A stretch of DNA of 33,265 nt from Agrilactobacillus composti DSM 18527 = JCM 14202 (GCF_001436375.1 NZ_AZGA01000043.1:1-33265); one strand, 5' to 3'; numbered from the stretch's first letter, positions 6,466-15,283 are shown. Numbers and translations: made by a program. The notes: generated from the letters alone by a model not told the origin.

Positions 6466-6615
6466 AACGATCCCTCCAATCATATTAGAAATAATCACCG
6501 ACACTATATCATACAGAGAACGTTAAGTCAAAGGATGAAAGTTGAAATAGCGAAGCGGAAGTCATACACTAAAAGTAAATTCAGGAGAATCAGAAGACTG
6601 AGTGAAACGAGGTCA

Positions 6616-6652
6616 ATGCGCACTTACACACAACAACTAAAGTTGGTTGTGT
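6616..6652 (-). other. Candidate MOBQ-type origin of transfer (oriT)
   Basis: The minus strand reads TAAGTGCGCAT (complement of 6616-6626), matching the nick-region core TAAGTGCGC of MOBQ plasmids such as RSF1010 and pIP501. Directly next to it is an inverted repeat, ACACAACAACT (6628-6638) and AGTTGGTTGTGT (6641-6652), as expected for relaxase recognition. The site lies between mobA and the divergent small genes. Nick position and polarity are inferred by analogy. Confidence 0.75.
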
Positions 6653-6736
6653 TATTGTGCTAAACACTTGTATTAGAAGTCGCCGTTGGCGACAACAAAA
6701 TCAAACCCATAAACCCAAAGAAAGGTGGTGACCGAC

Positions 6737-8800
6737 ATGGCAATTTTTCACATGAGCTTTAGTAATATTAGTGCTGGAAAAGGAAGAAGTGCAATTGCTG
6801 GAGCAAGTTATCGAAGTGGCGAAAAATTATTCGATCAAAAAGAAGGCCGAAGTTATTTTTATGCTCGGTCGGTTATGCCAGAAAGCTTTATTTTAACACC
6901 GAAGAATGCGCCAGAATGGGCGAGTGATAGAAAGAAATTATGGAACGAAGTTGAAAGAAAAGACCGTCGAGCAAACTCACGGTACGCTAAAGAGTTTAAC
7001 GTGGCTCTACCAGTTGAATTAAGTGAAGATGAACAGAAAAAATTATTGACAAAATATGTACAAGAAAATTTTGTTGATGAAGGTATGGTTGCCGATGTGG
7101 CAATTCATAGAGATCACCCAGATAATCCGCACGCTCATGTGATGTTAACTAACCGTCCATTTAACCCAGACGGAACGTGGGGATTGAAAAGTAAACGAGA
7201 AAACATATTAGACGAAAACGGGAACAAGACTTATACAGGAAATAGTCGTTTCCCAAGATCAAGAAAGGTGTGGTTAGTTGATTGGGATAAAAAAGAAAAA
7301 ATCAATCAATGGCGGCACAATTGGGCGGTTAGTGTTAATCAAGTTTTAGAGCAAAAAAATATTCCCGATCGGATCAGCGAAAAATCATTTATCGAGGAGG
7401 GAATAGATGATACACCAACTCAACATGAGGGAATTAATAGTAAGCGGCATGAAAGAAAAGAATTTAACCAACAAGTTAAGAACTATCGTAATTCCAAAGC
7501 TGGCTATAAAAACAACCAAGAAAAAGTAATCAATAGAGGTCATTTAGATAGCCTAAGTAAACACTTCTCGTTTAATGAAAAACGGGTAGTTAAAGAGTTA
7601 AGCCATGAACTGAAAACTTATATCAGTTTGGAGAACTTAGATGATAAGCGGCGCATGCTATTTAATTGGAAAAACAGCACCTTAATTAAACATGCGGTTG
7701 GTGAAGATGTGACTAAACAATTATTGACAATTAACCAACAAGAAAGCTCACTCAAAAAAGCAGATGAACTCTTAAATAAAGTAGTTGATCGCACTACGAA
7801 AAAACTTTATCCAGAGCTTAATTTTGAACAGACCACGCAAGCTGAAAGACGAGAATTAATTAAGGAAACCGATAGCGAACAAACAGTTTTCAAGGGTAGT
7901 GAATTAAACGAACGTTTAATGAATATTCGTGATGATTTGTTGACACAACAATTATTGGCCTTTACTAAGCGGCCATACGTTGGTTTTAAGTTATTAATGC
8001 AACAAGAAAAGGAAGTCAAAATCGAGCTTAAATATACGCTGATGATTCATGATGATAGCTTAGAAAGTCTAGAACACGTTGATCAAGGTCTACTAGAAAA
8101 GTATTCACCAACCGAGCAGCAAAAGATTACTCGCGCAGTCAAAGATTTGCGAACAATCATGGCTGTTAAGCAAGTCATTAAAACGCAATACCATGAAGTA
8201 TTGAAAAGAGCCTTTCCCAAAGGCGATTTAGATGAATTACCAATGACTAAACAGGAACAAGCCTATACAGCCGTGATGTACTATGATCCTGTTTTAAAGC
8301 CATGTCAGGCTGAAACAATTGAACAGTGGCAAGCAAATCCACCACAGGTGTTCAGTCCCCAAGAACATCAACAAGGACTAGCTTATTTATCGGGACAGCT
8401 TAGCTTAGATCAGTTAGAAAATCATCACTTACAACGGGTTTTAAAGCATGATGGCACTAAACAACTCTTTTTTGGCGAATGCAAAGCCGATCCAACGATT
8501 AAGAACAGTCAGATTGAGAAAATCCAAAAACAGTTAAAAGAGCAACAAGCTAAGGACGATCAATACCGAAAATCCCAGCTGGCACATTATCAACCATTGA
8601 ACTACAAGCCAGTTAGTCCAGAATATTACCTAAAGACGGCCTTTAGTGACGCAATCATGGCCGCTCTATATGCCCGTGATGAAGATTACCAAGGGCAAAG
8701 ACAGGCGCAAGGTTTAAAAGAGGCCGAGTGGGAAATGACGAAAAAGCAACGGCAACACCAAACTCGAAATCGGCATGAAGATGGGGACATGCACTTGTAA
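6737..8800 (+). CDS. mobA: MobA/MobL relaxase (MOBQ)
   Basis: This 687-aa protein would nick oriT and pilot the strand into a recipient when a helper supplies the mating channel. The catalytic tyrosine candidate is Y25 in AGASYRSG; the histidine triad is H124, H132 and H134 in [15 protein letters not shown]. Upstream [11 protein letters not shown] and downstream [11 protein letters not shown] are standard for the family. The start is the ATG at 6737 with AAAGGTGG 8 bases before it. The C-terminal 350 residues are helical and charged, without a visible primase or helicase motif. No coupling protein or type IV secretion genes are in the window, so the plasmid seems mobilizable, not self-transmissible. 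Confidence 0.93.
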   Translation: MAIFHMSFSNISAGKGRSAIAGASYRSGEKLFDQKEGRSYFYARSVMPESFILTPKNAPEWASDRKKLWNEVERKDRRANSRYAKEFNVALPVELSEDEQKKLLTKYVQENFVDEGMVADVAIHRDHPDNPHAHVMLTNRPFNPDGTWGLKSKRENILDENGNKTYTGNSRFPRSRKVWLVDWDKKEKINQWRHNWAVSVNQVLEQKNIPDRISEKSFIEEGIDDTPTQHEGINSKRHERKEFNQQVKNYRNSKAGYKNNQEKVINRGHLDSLSKHFSFNEKRVVKELSHELKTYISLENLDDKRRMLFNWKNSTLIKHAVGEDVTKQLLTINQQESSLKKADELLNKVVDRTTKKLYPELNFEQTTQAERRELIKETDSEQTVFKGSELNERLMNIRDDLLTQQLLAFTKRPYVGFKLLMQQEKEVKIELKYTLMIHDDSLESLEHVDQGLLEKYSPTEQQKITRAVKDLRTIMAVKQVIKTQYHEVLKRAFPKGDLDELPMTKQEQAYTAVMYYDPVLKPCQAETIEQWQANPPQVFSPQEHQQGLAYLSGQLSLDQLENHHLQRVLKHDGTKQLFFGECKADPTIKNSQIEKIQKQLKEQQAKDDQYRKSQLAHYQPLNYKPVSPEYYLKTAFSDAIMAALYARDEDYQGQRQAQGLKEAEWEMTKKQRQHQTRNRHEDGDMHL

Positions 8801-8986
8801 TCTAAATGTAAAATTAAAGAATCAGTAAGAAAACTATATTTATATCTGTAAAAACAGTTTTTAACTGCTAGGTCATAATGTATGGCAGATTGCAAGAAAT
8901 AACTTGAACGAATTTAATGACGTAAATTAAGCAAGAAGGTACGCTGCCAGAAATAGTACAACGCGAATTTGGGGAGGAAGAATAGT

Positions 8987-9187
8987 ATGAAAGCTGATAG
9001 CATACACTTATTTGATTTCCTGGGGAATGGTAAAACAATTTTTGAAATTCCTGTTTTCCAGCGAAATTATGAGTGGGATAGAGAACAATGTAAACAATTA
9101 TTTAAAGACCTAACCGTTGCGGCGCAAACTAATACTGATCATTTTATTGGTGCAATTGTTTATGAGAGCGTAAAATATCTTGTGTAA
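8987..9187 (+). pseudogene. Truncated DUF262 (GmrS/ParB-like) N-terminal fragment
   Basis: GGGGAGG precedes the ATG at 8987. The 66 codons contain FEIPVFQRNYEWDREQCKQL and TDHFIGAIVY, the beginning of the DUF262 domain used by GmrSD-type restriction enzymes and related defence proteins. The reading frame runs into the left inverted repeat of the IS256-family element and stops at 9187; the remaining several hundred residues expected for the family are missing. No downstream piece is seen beyond the IS, so this is a dead remnant. Confidence 0.8.
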
Positions 9188-10511
9188 ATGCATAAAAGAT
9201 TTCTGAATTGTATAGAAATAGGGAATGCCTTCCCTTATGATATTTAGTAACCACAGAAAACATCACAGGAGGCATTCCCCATGAATGAACTTACCACAGA
9301 AATTATCGCTGCACTAGCCCAAAAGCAAGATTTGGACGAAGTTTTTCGTCACCACCTCGAAATTGCGATTAACCAGCTGCTTCAAACCGAATTGGCAGAG
9401 TTTTTGGGTTACGAACGCTACTCATACGCTGGGATTAACGCTGGTAATAACCGCAACGGCAGTTATGAGCGCTCGTTTGATACGAAGTACGGCCAACTTA
9501 ACTTAACCATTCCTCGAGATCGCAATGGCCGGTTTGAAAATCATACCTTGCCAGCCTACGGTCGGCACAGTGATAATTTAGAAACAACGGTCATTCAGTT
9601 GTATACCAAGGGAATTACCACTGCTGAAATTGCCGAACTCATTGAGAAAATGTACGGTGCTCACTACTCCAAAGCCACGGTTTCCAACATGACTAAAGCC
9701 GTCAATGAACAGGTTCAAGCTTTCCAGCAACGTCGACTGGCTTCACAATATGCGGCCATCTTCTTAGATGCCACTTACTTGCCGTTAAAGCGGGATACCG
9801 TTCAAAAAGAAGCCGTTCATATTGCGATTGGCATTCGTCCAGATGGTACGAAAGAAGTGCTGAACTACCAAGTGGCGCCAACGGAATCGACTGGAATCTG
9901 GACTGAACTGCTGGGAACCTTGATCAAGCAGGGCGTTAAAGATGTGCTGTTATTTGTGGCCGATGGGTTAGTTGGTTTGGATGAAGGCTTGAATCGGCAT
10001 TTCCCTAAAGCCAAACGACAACGTTGCCTGGTTCATGTTGGGCGTAATTTGATGAACAAAGTTCGTGTGAAAGACCGTAAGGCCGTGATCAATGACTTAA
10101 ACAAGTTCATCGAGCTGCCAATCGTGAAGCAGCCGAACTGAAACTGAATGAGTTCGCCAACAACTGGCATCGTACCTATCCCAAGTTAATCAAAGATCTG
10201 CTTAAAATGCCGAATCTGCTCACTTTCATGGACTTTCCACCAGCCGTTCGGCAATCACTCTACTCCACTAACTTGATTGAGAACTTTAACAAGCATCTCA
10301 AGCGCACCACCCACCACAAAGAACAATCTCCAACGGAAGATTCACTGGATCGATTCCTGGTTTCTCAGTTTAATGCTTATAACGAGAAGTCTCTGAAGCG
10401 GATCCACCGAGGCTTTAAAGGACTCCAGGACACCTTGGAAGCATCATTTATTTAAGTTAGTTACATATTATATGTACGAAGGCATTTCATTTACACAAGA
10501 TTTTTGACGCT
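9167..10511 (+). mobile_element. IS256-family insertion sequence
   Basis: Terminal inverted repeats of 24 bp (9167-9190 and 10488-10511) match at 22 of 24 positions; both contain ATCTTGTGTAAATG. They enclose a mutator-type transposase reading frame. No 8-9 bp target duplication is visible, and the genes on the two sides are unrelated, so adjacent DNA was probably lost after insertion. Exact outer boundaries are uncertain by a few bases. Confidence 0.85.
9281..10455 (+). pseudogene. IS256-family (mutator) transposase, frameshifted
   Basis: The intact length would be about 391 aa. The first frame (9281-10141) carries the N-terminus and catalytic aspartates in IFLDATYLPL and LFVADGLVGLDE; the second frame, resuming near 10105, carries the catalytic glutamate in STNLIENFNKHLKR and the C-terminus. 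The shift sits near 10100-10106, where one base appears lost (AACAAGTTCATC would need an extra base to read NKVHRAANREAAEL). GGAGG at 9269-9273 precedes the ATG. As read, no active transposase would be made, unless the gap is a sequencing error. Confidence 0.85.
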
Positions 10512-10752
10512 ACCCAATAATGGCATTTTTTAAATTGAAACGTTGTTTGAGTTTTTCCTCCAAATTAAATAATTGCGGGTTGAAATCTTCAATTTGAATA
10601 GTCACAATGTGCTGTTGGCGGGCCTGTTGGAGCATGCGACTAATGGTGGTGCGATAAATGTTCAATTCCGTCGCAATTTGACTTTGCGTTCGGCCCTGAA
10701 TGTAGTAAAGATAAGCAACTTTCGCCAAAAGGTGACGCCGATTATCGTCCAT
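10510..10752 (-). pseudogene. SorC/DeoR-type sugar regulator, N-terminal fragment
   Basis: AAGGAG lies 9 bases before the ATG at 10752. The 80 codons give a DNA-binding domain, RHLLAKVAYLYYIQGRTQSQ then TELNIYRTTISRMLQQARQ, typical of SorC-family repressors (about 310-340 aa, with a C-terminal phosphosugar-binding domain). The reading frame ends in the right repeat of the IS256-family element, so the sensing domain is missing. The remnant could still bind DNA but would not respond to its inducer. Confidence 0.75.
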
Positions 10753-11056
10753 GCTGAAAGACTCCTTTTTAGACACATTTGTGCAATTATTAATTTTACC
10801 GGTCAATTGTAGCTGATAACCTTAATATAGCAGGATTGGAAGCGGTGGGCCAGTGTATTCTGAAATTGGCGTGCGTTGATGGCCTTTAAATCAATTTGAA
10901 CTAGTGTGTTTAAAAAAGGCTTATGAAAATTTCTTTTATGTGGTAGGATAGAATCCGTTGCTAAAAAAGTAAGAACGCCACTATTTTGCTTGGTGGCACT
11001 TTCTTTAAGGCCGAATGTTGCGAATAAAATTTAATCAGAGCGCGTATAATTGATCA

Positions 11057-11089
11057 GCGCAAAACTCATAGGGGTTTTGCGCTTTTTTT
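11057..11089 (+). terminator. Rho-independent terminator
   Basis: Stem GCGCAAAAC (11057-11065) with GTTTTGCGC (11074-11082) followed by seven T. The region 10753-11119 holds no gene I can support; this terminator sits 30 bp before the DUF2798 start. A TATAAT at 11045-11050 lies just upstream of it but has no good -35. Confidence 0.75.
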
Positions 11090-11119
11090 GCGTTCAAAAA
11101 TAGAAATGGAGCGATTTTA

Positions 11120-11599
11120 ATGGATTTTTATATGCGGCTGCCGCGTAATGGAAAAGAATTTGTGTTGTTTATGGCGATTGTTTCGCTGGTTTCAGTTAAC
11201 ATTATTGCACCACTGATCACTTGCTTTGAAGTTGGTTTTCACCTGCGAACGTGGGCGCTGGCGCTGAGCGTGCTGTCATTTATCTGGTTGAGCGTCATTG
11301 CGCTTGTGCTGTTGACGTATAAGCCGGCCGCACGATTAACTAAGAAAATTATTGCGAAGGATGATAGTTTTAACGCGCACATCATTGTTAATATTCTGTG
11401 CACCGTTTTGATGATGTCAGTCGTTTTAACTGTGGTGGGAACTTGGATTGGCAGTCAGCAAATCAGTTTGGACCCAATCACGCACTTCTTCTACAAATGG
11501 CCCCGTAATTTTGCGATTTCATTTGCCGTTGAATTATTAGTTGCACAACCAATTGCACGTTTTGTCATGCTAAAATTGCACCAAATTAAGGGAAAATAG
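11120..11599 (+). CDS. DUF2798 family membrane protein
   Basis: The 159-aa protein has four hydrophobic segments arranged as two repeats: MRLPRNGKEFVLFMAIVSLV with LRTWALALSVLSFIWLSV, and NAHIIVNILCTVLMMSVV with WPRNFAISFAVELLVAQPIARFVM. The second half shows the DUF2798 ending P-RNF-F--E---QP-AR--M. Function is unknown for the family. A GGAG at 11107-11110 precedes the ATG. It appears to be a single-gene unit. Confidence 0.8.
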   Translation: MDFYMRLPRNGKEFVLFMAIVSLVSVNIIAPLITCFEVGFHLRTWALALSVLSFIWLSVIALVLLTYKPAARLTKKIIAKDDSFNAHIIVNILCTVLMMSVVLTVVGTWIGSQQISLDPITHFFYKWPRNFAISFAVELLVAQPIARFVMLKLHQIKGK

Positions 11600-11858
11600 T
11601 GAGAGCAATAGGCACTAGTATTCTATATTAGAAATGGTGTTTCTCGGGTACGCGGGATAACAATGGATGACCTATTCCTCATTTTTGAACCGCAAACTTG
11701 GCAGGATTGTGGATAGTTCCTTTTTTGTCTTCAAAATTCCTATGACGGACCAGATTATTTCGCGGTACCACTAATATTGCAGAGGAACGCGGTAATTAAA
11801 GCAAGCATCGTTTCTTTCACAGGTGCAATTCCTGCTAACACAATAGTTACGCAAATTC

Positions 11859-11887
11859 TTGATGAATTAAAAGTACTGAGCTATACT
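11859..11887 (+). promoter_or_regulatory. Promoter of candidate antitoxin RNA
   Basis: TTGATG (11859-11864) and TATACT (11882-11887) with an ideal 17-bp spacer. No start codon with a ribosome binding site follows; two strong hairpins do. The stretch 11600-11858 holds no gene I can support. Confidence 0.65.
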
Positions 11888-11892
11888 ATGAG

Positions 11893-11986
11893 TATCAAAA
11901 GAACCAACACGCGGCCACGTGTTGGTTCGCTGTAATCGTATTGCAGTCTATCATGTGATTAGATCAGCTTAATGCTGGTCTTTTTT
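11893..11986 (+). ncRNA. Candidate type I antitoxin RNA (about 94 nt)
   Basis: From the predicted start near 11893 the RNA would contain a perfect 11-bp hairpin (11901-11911 with 11918-11928) and end at a terminator (11962-11968 with 11974-11980, then six T). It is fully antisense to the 3' end and 3' untranslated region of the 33-aa ORF on the minus strand; the terminator stem lies inside the last codons of that ORF. This convergent layout resembles txpA/ratA and par of pAD1. Confidence 0.55.
11897..11928 (-). terminator. Terminator of candidate toxin mRNA
   Basis: Read on the minus strand, the 11-bp perfect hairpin at 11901-11928 is followed by TTTTGAT (11900 downward), so the same element ends the toxin transcript and forms the first stem of the antisense RNA. 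Confidence 0.6.
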
Positions 11987-12060
11987 GTTGTCCGCAGGAT
12001 TTCGAGGACCGCTTTTACGATCCCCAATCCCGCCAAGACAACTTGGAGCACAGTTAACAT
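11959..12060 (-). CDS. Candidate type I toxin, 33-aa hydrophobic peptide
   Basis: The ORF was found on the minus strand: a single hydrophobic helix (LTVLQVVLAGLGIVKAVLEI) followed by a basic tail (LRTTKKTSIK). Length, one membrane segment and positive C-terminus match small membrane-acting type I toxins, but I do not see the Fst proline-glycine motif or recognise a specific family. AAAGG lies about 8 bases before the ATG at 12060. Just upstream the leader has complementary CCTTG and CAAGG segments (12076-12120 region) that could trap the ribosome binding site. The antisense RNA at 11893-11986 overlaps its 3' end. Confidence 0.5.
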   Translation of the reverse strand: MLTVLQVVLAGLGIVKAVLEILRTTKKTSIKLI

Positions 12061-12087
12061 GTCCAAGGCCTTTCATTATATTCATGC

Positions 12088-12128
12088 AAATAACCTTGCG
12101 ACCAAATCGGTCACCACAAGGCTATTTT
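12088..12128. other. Leader hairpin of candidate toxin / plus-strand terminator-like stem
   Basis: AACCTTGCGACC is complementary to GGTCACCACAAGG apart from bulges, and is followed on the plus strand by ATTTTTTG. On the minus strand it would fold in the toxin mRNA leader. It could serve as a terminator on the plus strand or as a translational lock on the minus strand; sequence alone does not decide. Confidence 0.4.
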
Positions 12129-12210
12129 TTGTCTTTGGCTGCTGATAAAATTCGATTTTTAGATAGTTTAACCACGTGAAAATAAATTATTAAAGTCCAG
12201 CCTAATAATA

Positions 12211-12238
12211 TTGTTGCGTCCCACCGCCGTGCTATACT
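12211..12238 (+). promoter_or_regulatory. Promoter of the SPC-type metal ATPase
   Basis: TTGTTG (12211-12216) and TATACT (12233-12238), 16-bp spacer, 28 bp before the start codon. The G/C-rich spacer contains CCACCGCCGTG; no obvious metal-regulator palindrome was found. Confidence 0.5.
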
Positions 12239-12266
12239 GAAAGAAAATGGAGGAGTGAGCTGGCCA

Positions 12267-14066
12267 ATGAAACATACTTGGAAATTAGTAGCAACATTGG
12301 TGGTTGGCGCCGTGGCACTAGTGCTGGCGTTTGGGCTGCAACAACCAATGGCCGCGCAAGTATTAGTGACTGTTGCGGGTTCTTTAGTTGCGCTATCAAT
12401 GTTTTTTGAAATGATTAAGACGTTGCGTTCGGGAAAATACGGTGTTGATCTACTGGCAATCATGGCGATTGTTGCGACACTTGCAGTTGGTGAATATTGG
12501 GCGAGTTTGATGGTCTTAGTGATGCTGACTGGCGGGGATTCTTTGGAGGATTACGCCACGCGCAAGGCCGGTCAAGAATTAAAATCGTTACTGGATAATT
12601 CGCCGCAAAACGCACATTTAGTCAGTGCTGATCGCTTAGAAGATATTGCGGTTGAAAAAATCGCGGTAGGTGATCAATTACTGGTTAAACCCGGTGAACT
12701 AGTGCCAGTGGATAGTAAAATTATTAAGGGTAATTCAACTTTTGACGAATCTTCCTTAACCGGGGAATCACGGCCACTCGAAAAGCTAGTTGGCAGTGAA
12801 TTGATGTCCGGATCTGTCAATGGCGCTGCGGCCGTGACAATTGAGGCACTCAGTACGGCGGCAGATAGCCAATACCAAGCAATTGTTCAGTTAGTAAAAG
12901 AGTCGGCAAATCAGCCGGCCAATTTTGTGCGCATGGCCGATCGTTATGCCGTGCCATTCACGGCAATTGCGATTGTCATTGCCGTTGTCGCGTGGCTGAT
13001 TTCCGGTGACCCTGTTCGTTTGGCTGAGGTTTTAGTGGTGGCATCACCGTGCCCATTAATTTTGGCCGCACCAATTTCCTTAGTTGCCGGAATGAGCCGG
13101 GCCAGTAAAAACGGCGTCATTGTTAAAACCGGAACCACAATTGAAAAGTTGGCTAGCGCAAAGACAATTGCCTTCGATAAAACAGGAACCTTAACCAAAG
13201 GCCAGCTGACAGTAAATGAAGTTAAGCCGATTGAACCCTGGCCGGCCCAAGAATTATTACACTTTGCGGCCAGCGCTGAGCAGCGTTCAGGCCACGTTTT
13301 GGCGCGTTCCTTAGTTGCCTATGTTGGTGTTGATGGCTTAGGCGCGGTTAGCCAGCTCAGTGAAGTGACCGGGCAAGGCATTGAAGCGATAATTGACGAT
13401 CAAGTTGTTAAAGTTGGTAAATTAGCGTTTGTGACGCAACAGGCGGTTCAAGCTGTCGAGCAAACGGCCGTCTATGTCAGTATCGGGGGAAAATATGCGG
13501 GCTACATCAGCTTTTTGGATCAACTCCGACCAGAGGCTGCCGCAACCATTCAAAAATTACGCCATTTTGGGTTGAAGCATATCATGATGTTAACTGGCGA
13601 TCAGGCGACGATCGCTAAGACCATTGCGGCAAAATTAGATCTTGATGAAGTTCACGGTAATTTGTTGCCAAAGGATAAAATCAGGCTGCTTCAAGCTGTT
13701 GATCAAAACGCACGGCCAACAATTATGGTCGGCGACGGGGTTAACGACGCACCATCCCTGACGACGGCGGATGTTGGTATTGCAATGGGTGCGCATGGTG
13801 CCACGGCGGCCAGTGAATCGGCGGATGTAGTGATTTTAAAAGACGATCTTAGCCGGGTGGCGAGCGCCGTTATGATCAGTCAAGAGACTATGCAGATAGC
13901 GCGCAACGATGTTTTAGCAGGGATTGTCGTTCTCGTTATTTTAATGTTAATTGCTGCAACCGGCGTTATTCCAGCGTTAGTCGGTGCAATGTTTCAAGAA
14001 GTCGTTGACATGATGACGATTTTGTTGGCCTTACGCGCTAGAAAGGGTCTCCGGCGTAAAAAATAA
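12267..14066 (+). CDS. P1B-type heavy-metal ATPase with SPC motif
   Basis: The 599-aa protein lacks an N-terminal metal-binding domain and begins with two hydrophobic helices. TGES (actuator) lies near residue 168, the transmembrane metal motif is SPCPL near 256, the phosphorylation site DKTGTLT near 304 and the hinge GDGVNDAP near 489. SPC is typical of P1B-4 pumps moving Co, Zn, Cd or Fe. The nucleotide-domain His-Pro pair, normally SEHPLA, reads SGHVLARS here, so proline is replaced by valine. The ATG at 12267 was preferred over GTG 12255, which abuts GGAGGA. A cation diffusion facilitator fragment lies downstream, suggesting an original metal-efflux locus. Confidence 0.87.
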   Translation: MKHTWKLVATLVVGAVALVLAFGLQQPMAAQVLVTVAGSLVALSMFFEMIKTLRSGKYGVDLLAIMAIVATLAVGEYWASLMVLVMLTGGDSLEDYATRKAGQELKSLLDNSPQNAHLVSADRLEDIAVEKIAVGDQLLVKPGELVPVDSKIIKGNSTFDESSLTGESRPLEKLVGSELMSGSVNGAAAVTIEALSTAADSQYQAIVQLVKESANQPANFVRMADRYAVPFTAIAIVIAVVAWLISGDPVRLAEVLVVASPCPLILAAPISLVAGMSRASKNGVIVKTGTTIEKLASAKTIAFDKTGTLTKGQLTVNEVKPIEPWPAQELLHFAASAEQRSGHVLARSLVAYVGVDGLGAVSQLSEVTGQGIEAIIDDQVVKVGKLAFVTQQAVQAVEQTAVYVSIGGKYAGYISFLDQLRPEAAATIQKLRHFGLKHIMMLTGDQATIAKTIAAKLDLDEVHGNLLPKDKIRLLQAVDQNARPTIMVGDGVNDAPSLTTADVGIAMGAHGATAASESADVVILKDDLSRVASAVMISQETMQIARNDVLAGIVVLVILMLIAATGVIPALVGAMFQEVVDMMTILLALRARKGLRRKK

Positions 14067-14152
14067 TGTGTGGTGCAAAAGAGATTTAAGCGTTATTTTT
14101 GGGGGACGTTAAGGCCGATTGTAGCGCAGGATCTCTGTAAAAGAGCGCAATA

Positions 14153-14226
14153 CTGCGTAAAAAATAAGGTGCTAACCAGCAAGTTCTAGTAACTTGTTGT
14201 GGTTAGCACCTTATTTTTTTACGCAG
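14153..14226. terminator. Long bidirectional terminator hairpin
   Basis: Arms of about 31 bp run from CTGCGTAAAAAATAAGG to its complement ending ACGCAG, enclosing GGTGCTAACC/GGTTAGCACC and a further GCAAGTT/AACTTGT. It would terminate the ATPase transcript from the left and the CDF remnant from the right. Confidence 0.8.
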
Positions 14227-14237
14227 ATGCTGGCTTG

Positions 14238-14390
14238 CTATTGGTTACGGCCCGCCTGAAATGATTCCCAGCCCTCGCTAGCAATAAAATAGACTAGCAC
14301 GAGCGCTGCTACGGAATCGGCCCACCACCAGTTGACTAGCGCAGTGAGAATAGCGCCAACCAGGACCGTTCCGGCCATATAGGGGTTAAT
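14238..14390 (-). pseudogene. Cation diffusion facilitator, C-terminal transmembrane fragment
   Basis: On the minus strand, NPYMAGTVLVGAILTALVNW is followed by WWADSVAALVLVYFIASEGWE and ends in a stop at 14238. The DS-AAL---Y-------W pattern with aspartate in the membrane helix is that of CDF (CzcD-like) transporters. The upstream part is cut precisely where the Tn3-family left inverted repeat begins (14391). It is a transposon-truncated relic. Confidence 0.75.
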
Positions 14391-14428
14391 GGAACATCCA
14401 TACGAAAAGTAGCGGTAGGAAGCCGAAC
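14391..14428 (+). repeat. Tn3-family left terminal inverted repeat
   Basis: 38 bp, pairing with 22773-22810 (36/38). A weaker IR-like copy in opposite orientation, CTACCGCTATTTTAAAATTCG, lies just inside at 14463-14483. Confidence 0.85.
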
Positions 14429-14508
14429 ACTCAGAATGTTTGTTATCTGAATATACGGTTTTCTACCGCTATTTTAAAATTCGTATTGGTTACGGACCTA
14501 CTGATTCC

Positions 14509-14928
14509 TCAGAGGTTACCGACTTTTGCTAAGTCAATAATCTGCTGCTCAATTTGATCTCTGACCTTCCGAAAAACTACTATTCTATCCTGTTCGGATC
14601 CAGCTGCTAAAGCCGGGTCTGGAAGTGGCCAATGCTTTTTCTTGACCGTTGGTGGGGTGACTGGACAGCGATCACGAGCGTCTCCACATAAGGTGACAAC
14701 TAGGTCACTGTGAAGCAAATAATCGGGATCAATTAACTTTGATGTTTGCTGGGAAATATCTATTCCTTTTTCAGCCATAACTTTAACAGCCAATGGATTC
14801 AAGCCATGCACCTCGACTCCCGCACTGGCAACGCGCCAATCATTGCCTAAAATTTTTTTAGCGAATCCTTCAGCCATTTGACTTCGACAAGCATTTCCAG
14901 TACATAGAAAATAAATTTGTGTCATCAT
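14509..14928 (-). CDS. arsC: Thioredoxin-dependent arsenate reductase
   Basis: The 139-aa protein belongs to the low-molecular-weight phosphatase-fold ArsC group, like pI258 ArsC. The phosphate-binding loop [12 protein letters not shown] holds the nucleophilic cysteine near residue 9; the redox cysteines lie in [15 protein letters not shown] at about 81 and 88; the DPA loop (LPDPALAAG) completes the site. It reduces arsenate to arsenite, using thioredoxin, so that ArsB/ArsA can export it. GGAGG stands 4 bases before the first ATG of an ATGATG pair; the second gives 138 aa. It is the last gene of the ars operon. Confidence 0.94.
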   Translation of the reverse strand: MMTQIYFLCTGNACRSQMAEGFAKKILGNDWRVASAGVEVHGLNPLAVKVMAEKGIDISQQTSKLIDPDYLLHSDLVVTLCGDARDRCPVTPPTVKKKHWPLPDPALAAGSEQDRIVVFRKVRDQIEQQIIDLAKVGNL

Positions 14929-14947
14929 TAATCCTCCATCTAAACTA

Positions 14948-15283
14948 TTAGTGAACCAAAGCAGCTACTAAATCCATGTCTAAGTAACTGCTAAACTCGT
15001 TAATGGTTGGGTATTCACCGGTTTTTACCAACTGACCATCCACTAACGTAATTGGTAAAGCATTTATACCCTGACGTTTTAGTTCTTGGGCAACAATCGG
15101 ATTTCGAACAAAGGCATCGGGGTTCTGGGCTAAATTACGACGAATGAACATGGCCTGCCCCTGTGCATTCACACTGACATACCGCTGAATGGCCGTTGTT
15201 TGAATCAATTCCTTATCAACGCTGGGACCACAAACACCGGTTGAACAACACATTGCTGGTTCAAAAAGCTCTATTTTTTTCAT
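14948..15283 (-). CDS. arsD: ArsD arsenite metallochaperone
   Basis: Starting at the ATG 15283 (GGAG 8 bases upstream; a TTG at 15298 would overlap that site) the protein is 111 aa and begins with [20 protein letters not shown]. Cysteines 12, 13 and 18 are the arsenite-binding residues of ArsD, which passes As(III) to the ArsA ATPase and acts as a weak repressor. The C-terminus lacks the extra cysteine pairs of the E. coli R773 protein. Its place after arsB, rather than between arsR and arsA, is less common. Confidence 0.93.
   Translation of the reverse strand: MKKIELFEPAMCCSTGVCGPSVDKELIQTTAIQRYVSVNAQGQAMFIRRNLAQNPDAFVRNPIVAQELKRQGINALPITLVDGQLVKTGEYPTINEFSSYLDMDLVAALVH

Noticed and set aside
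8987-9187. Active GmrSD-type anti-phage defence gene
   Set aside because: Only about 66 codons of the DUF262 domain remain before the IS; catalytic and effector parts are absent.
11713-11938. Plus-strand open frame through the antitoxin RNA region (LILQRNAVIKASIVSFTGA...)
   Set aside because: It has no start codon with a ribosome binding site, and the strong hairpins and promoter inside it fit a small RNA better. It may be an old coding remnant.
12122-12463. 113-aa minus-strand frame over the ATPase start
   Set aside because: It is a shadow of the plus-strand ATPase gene, with no ribosome binding site or recognisable domain.
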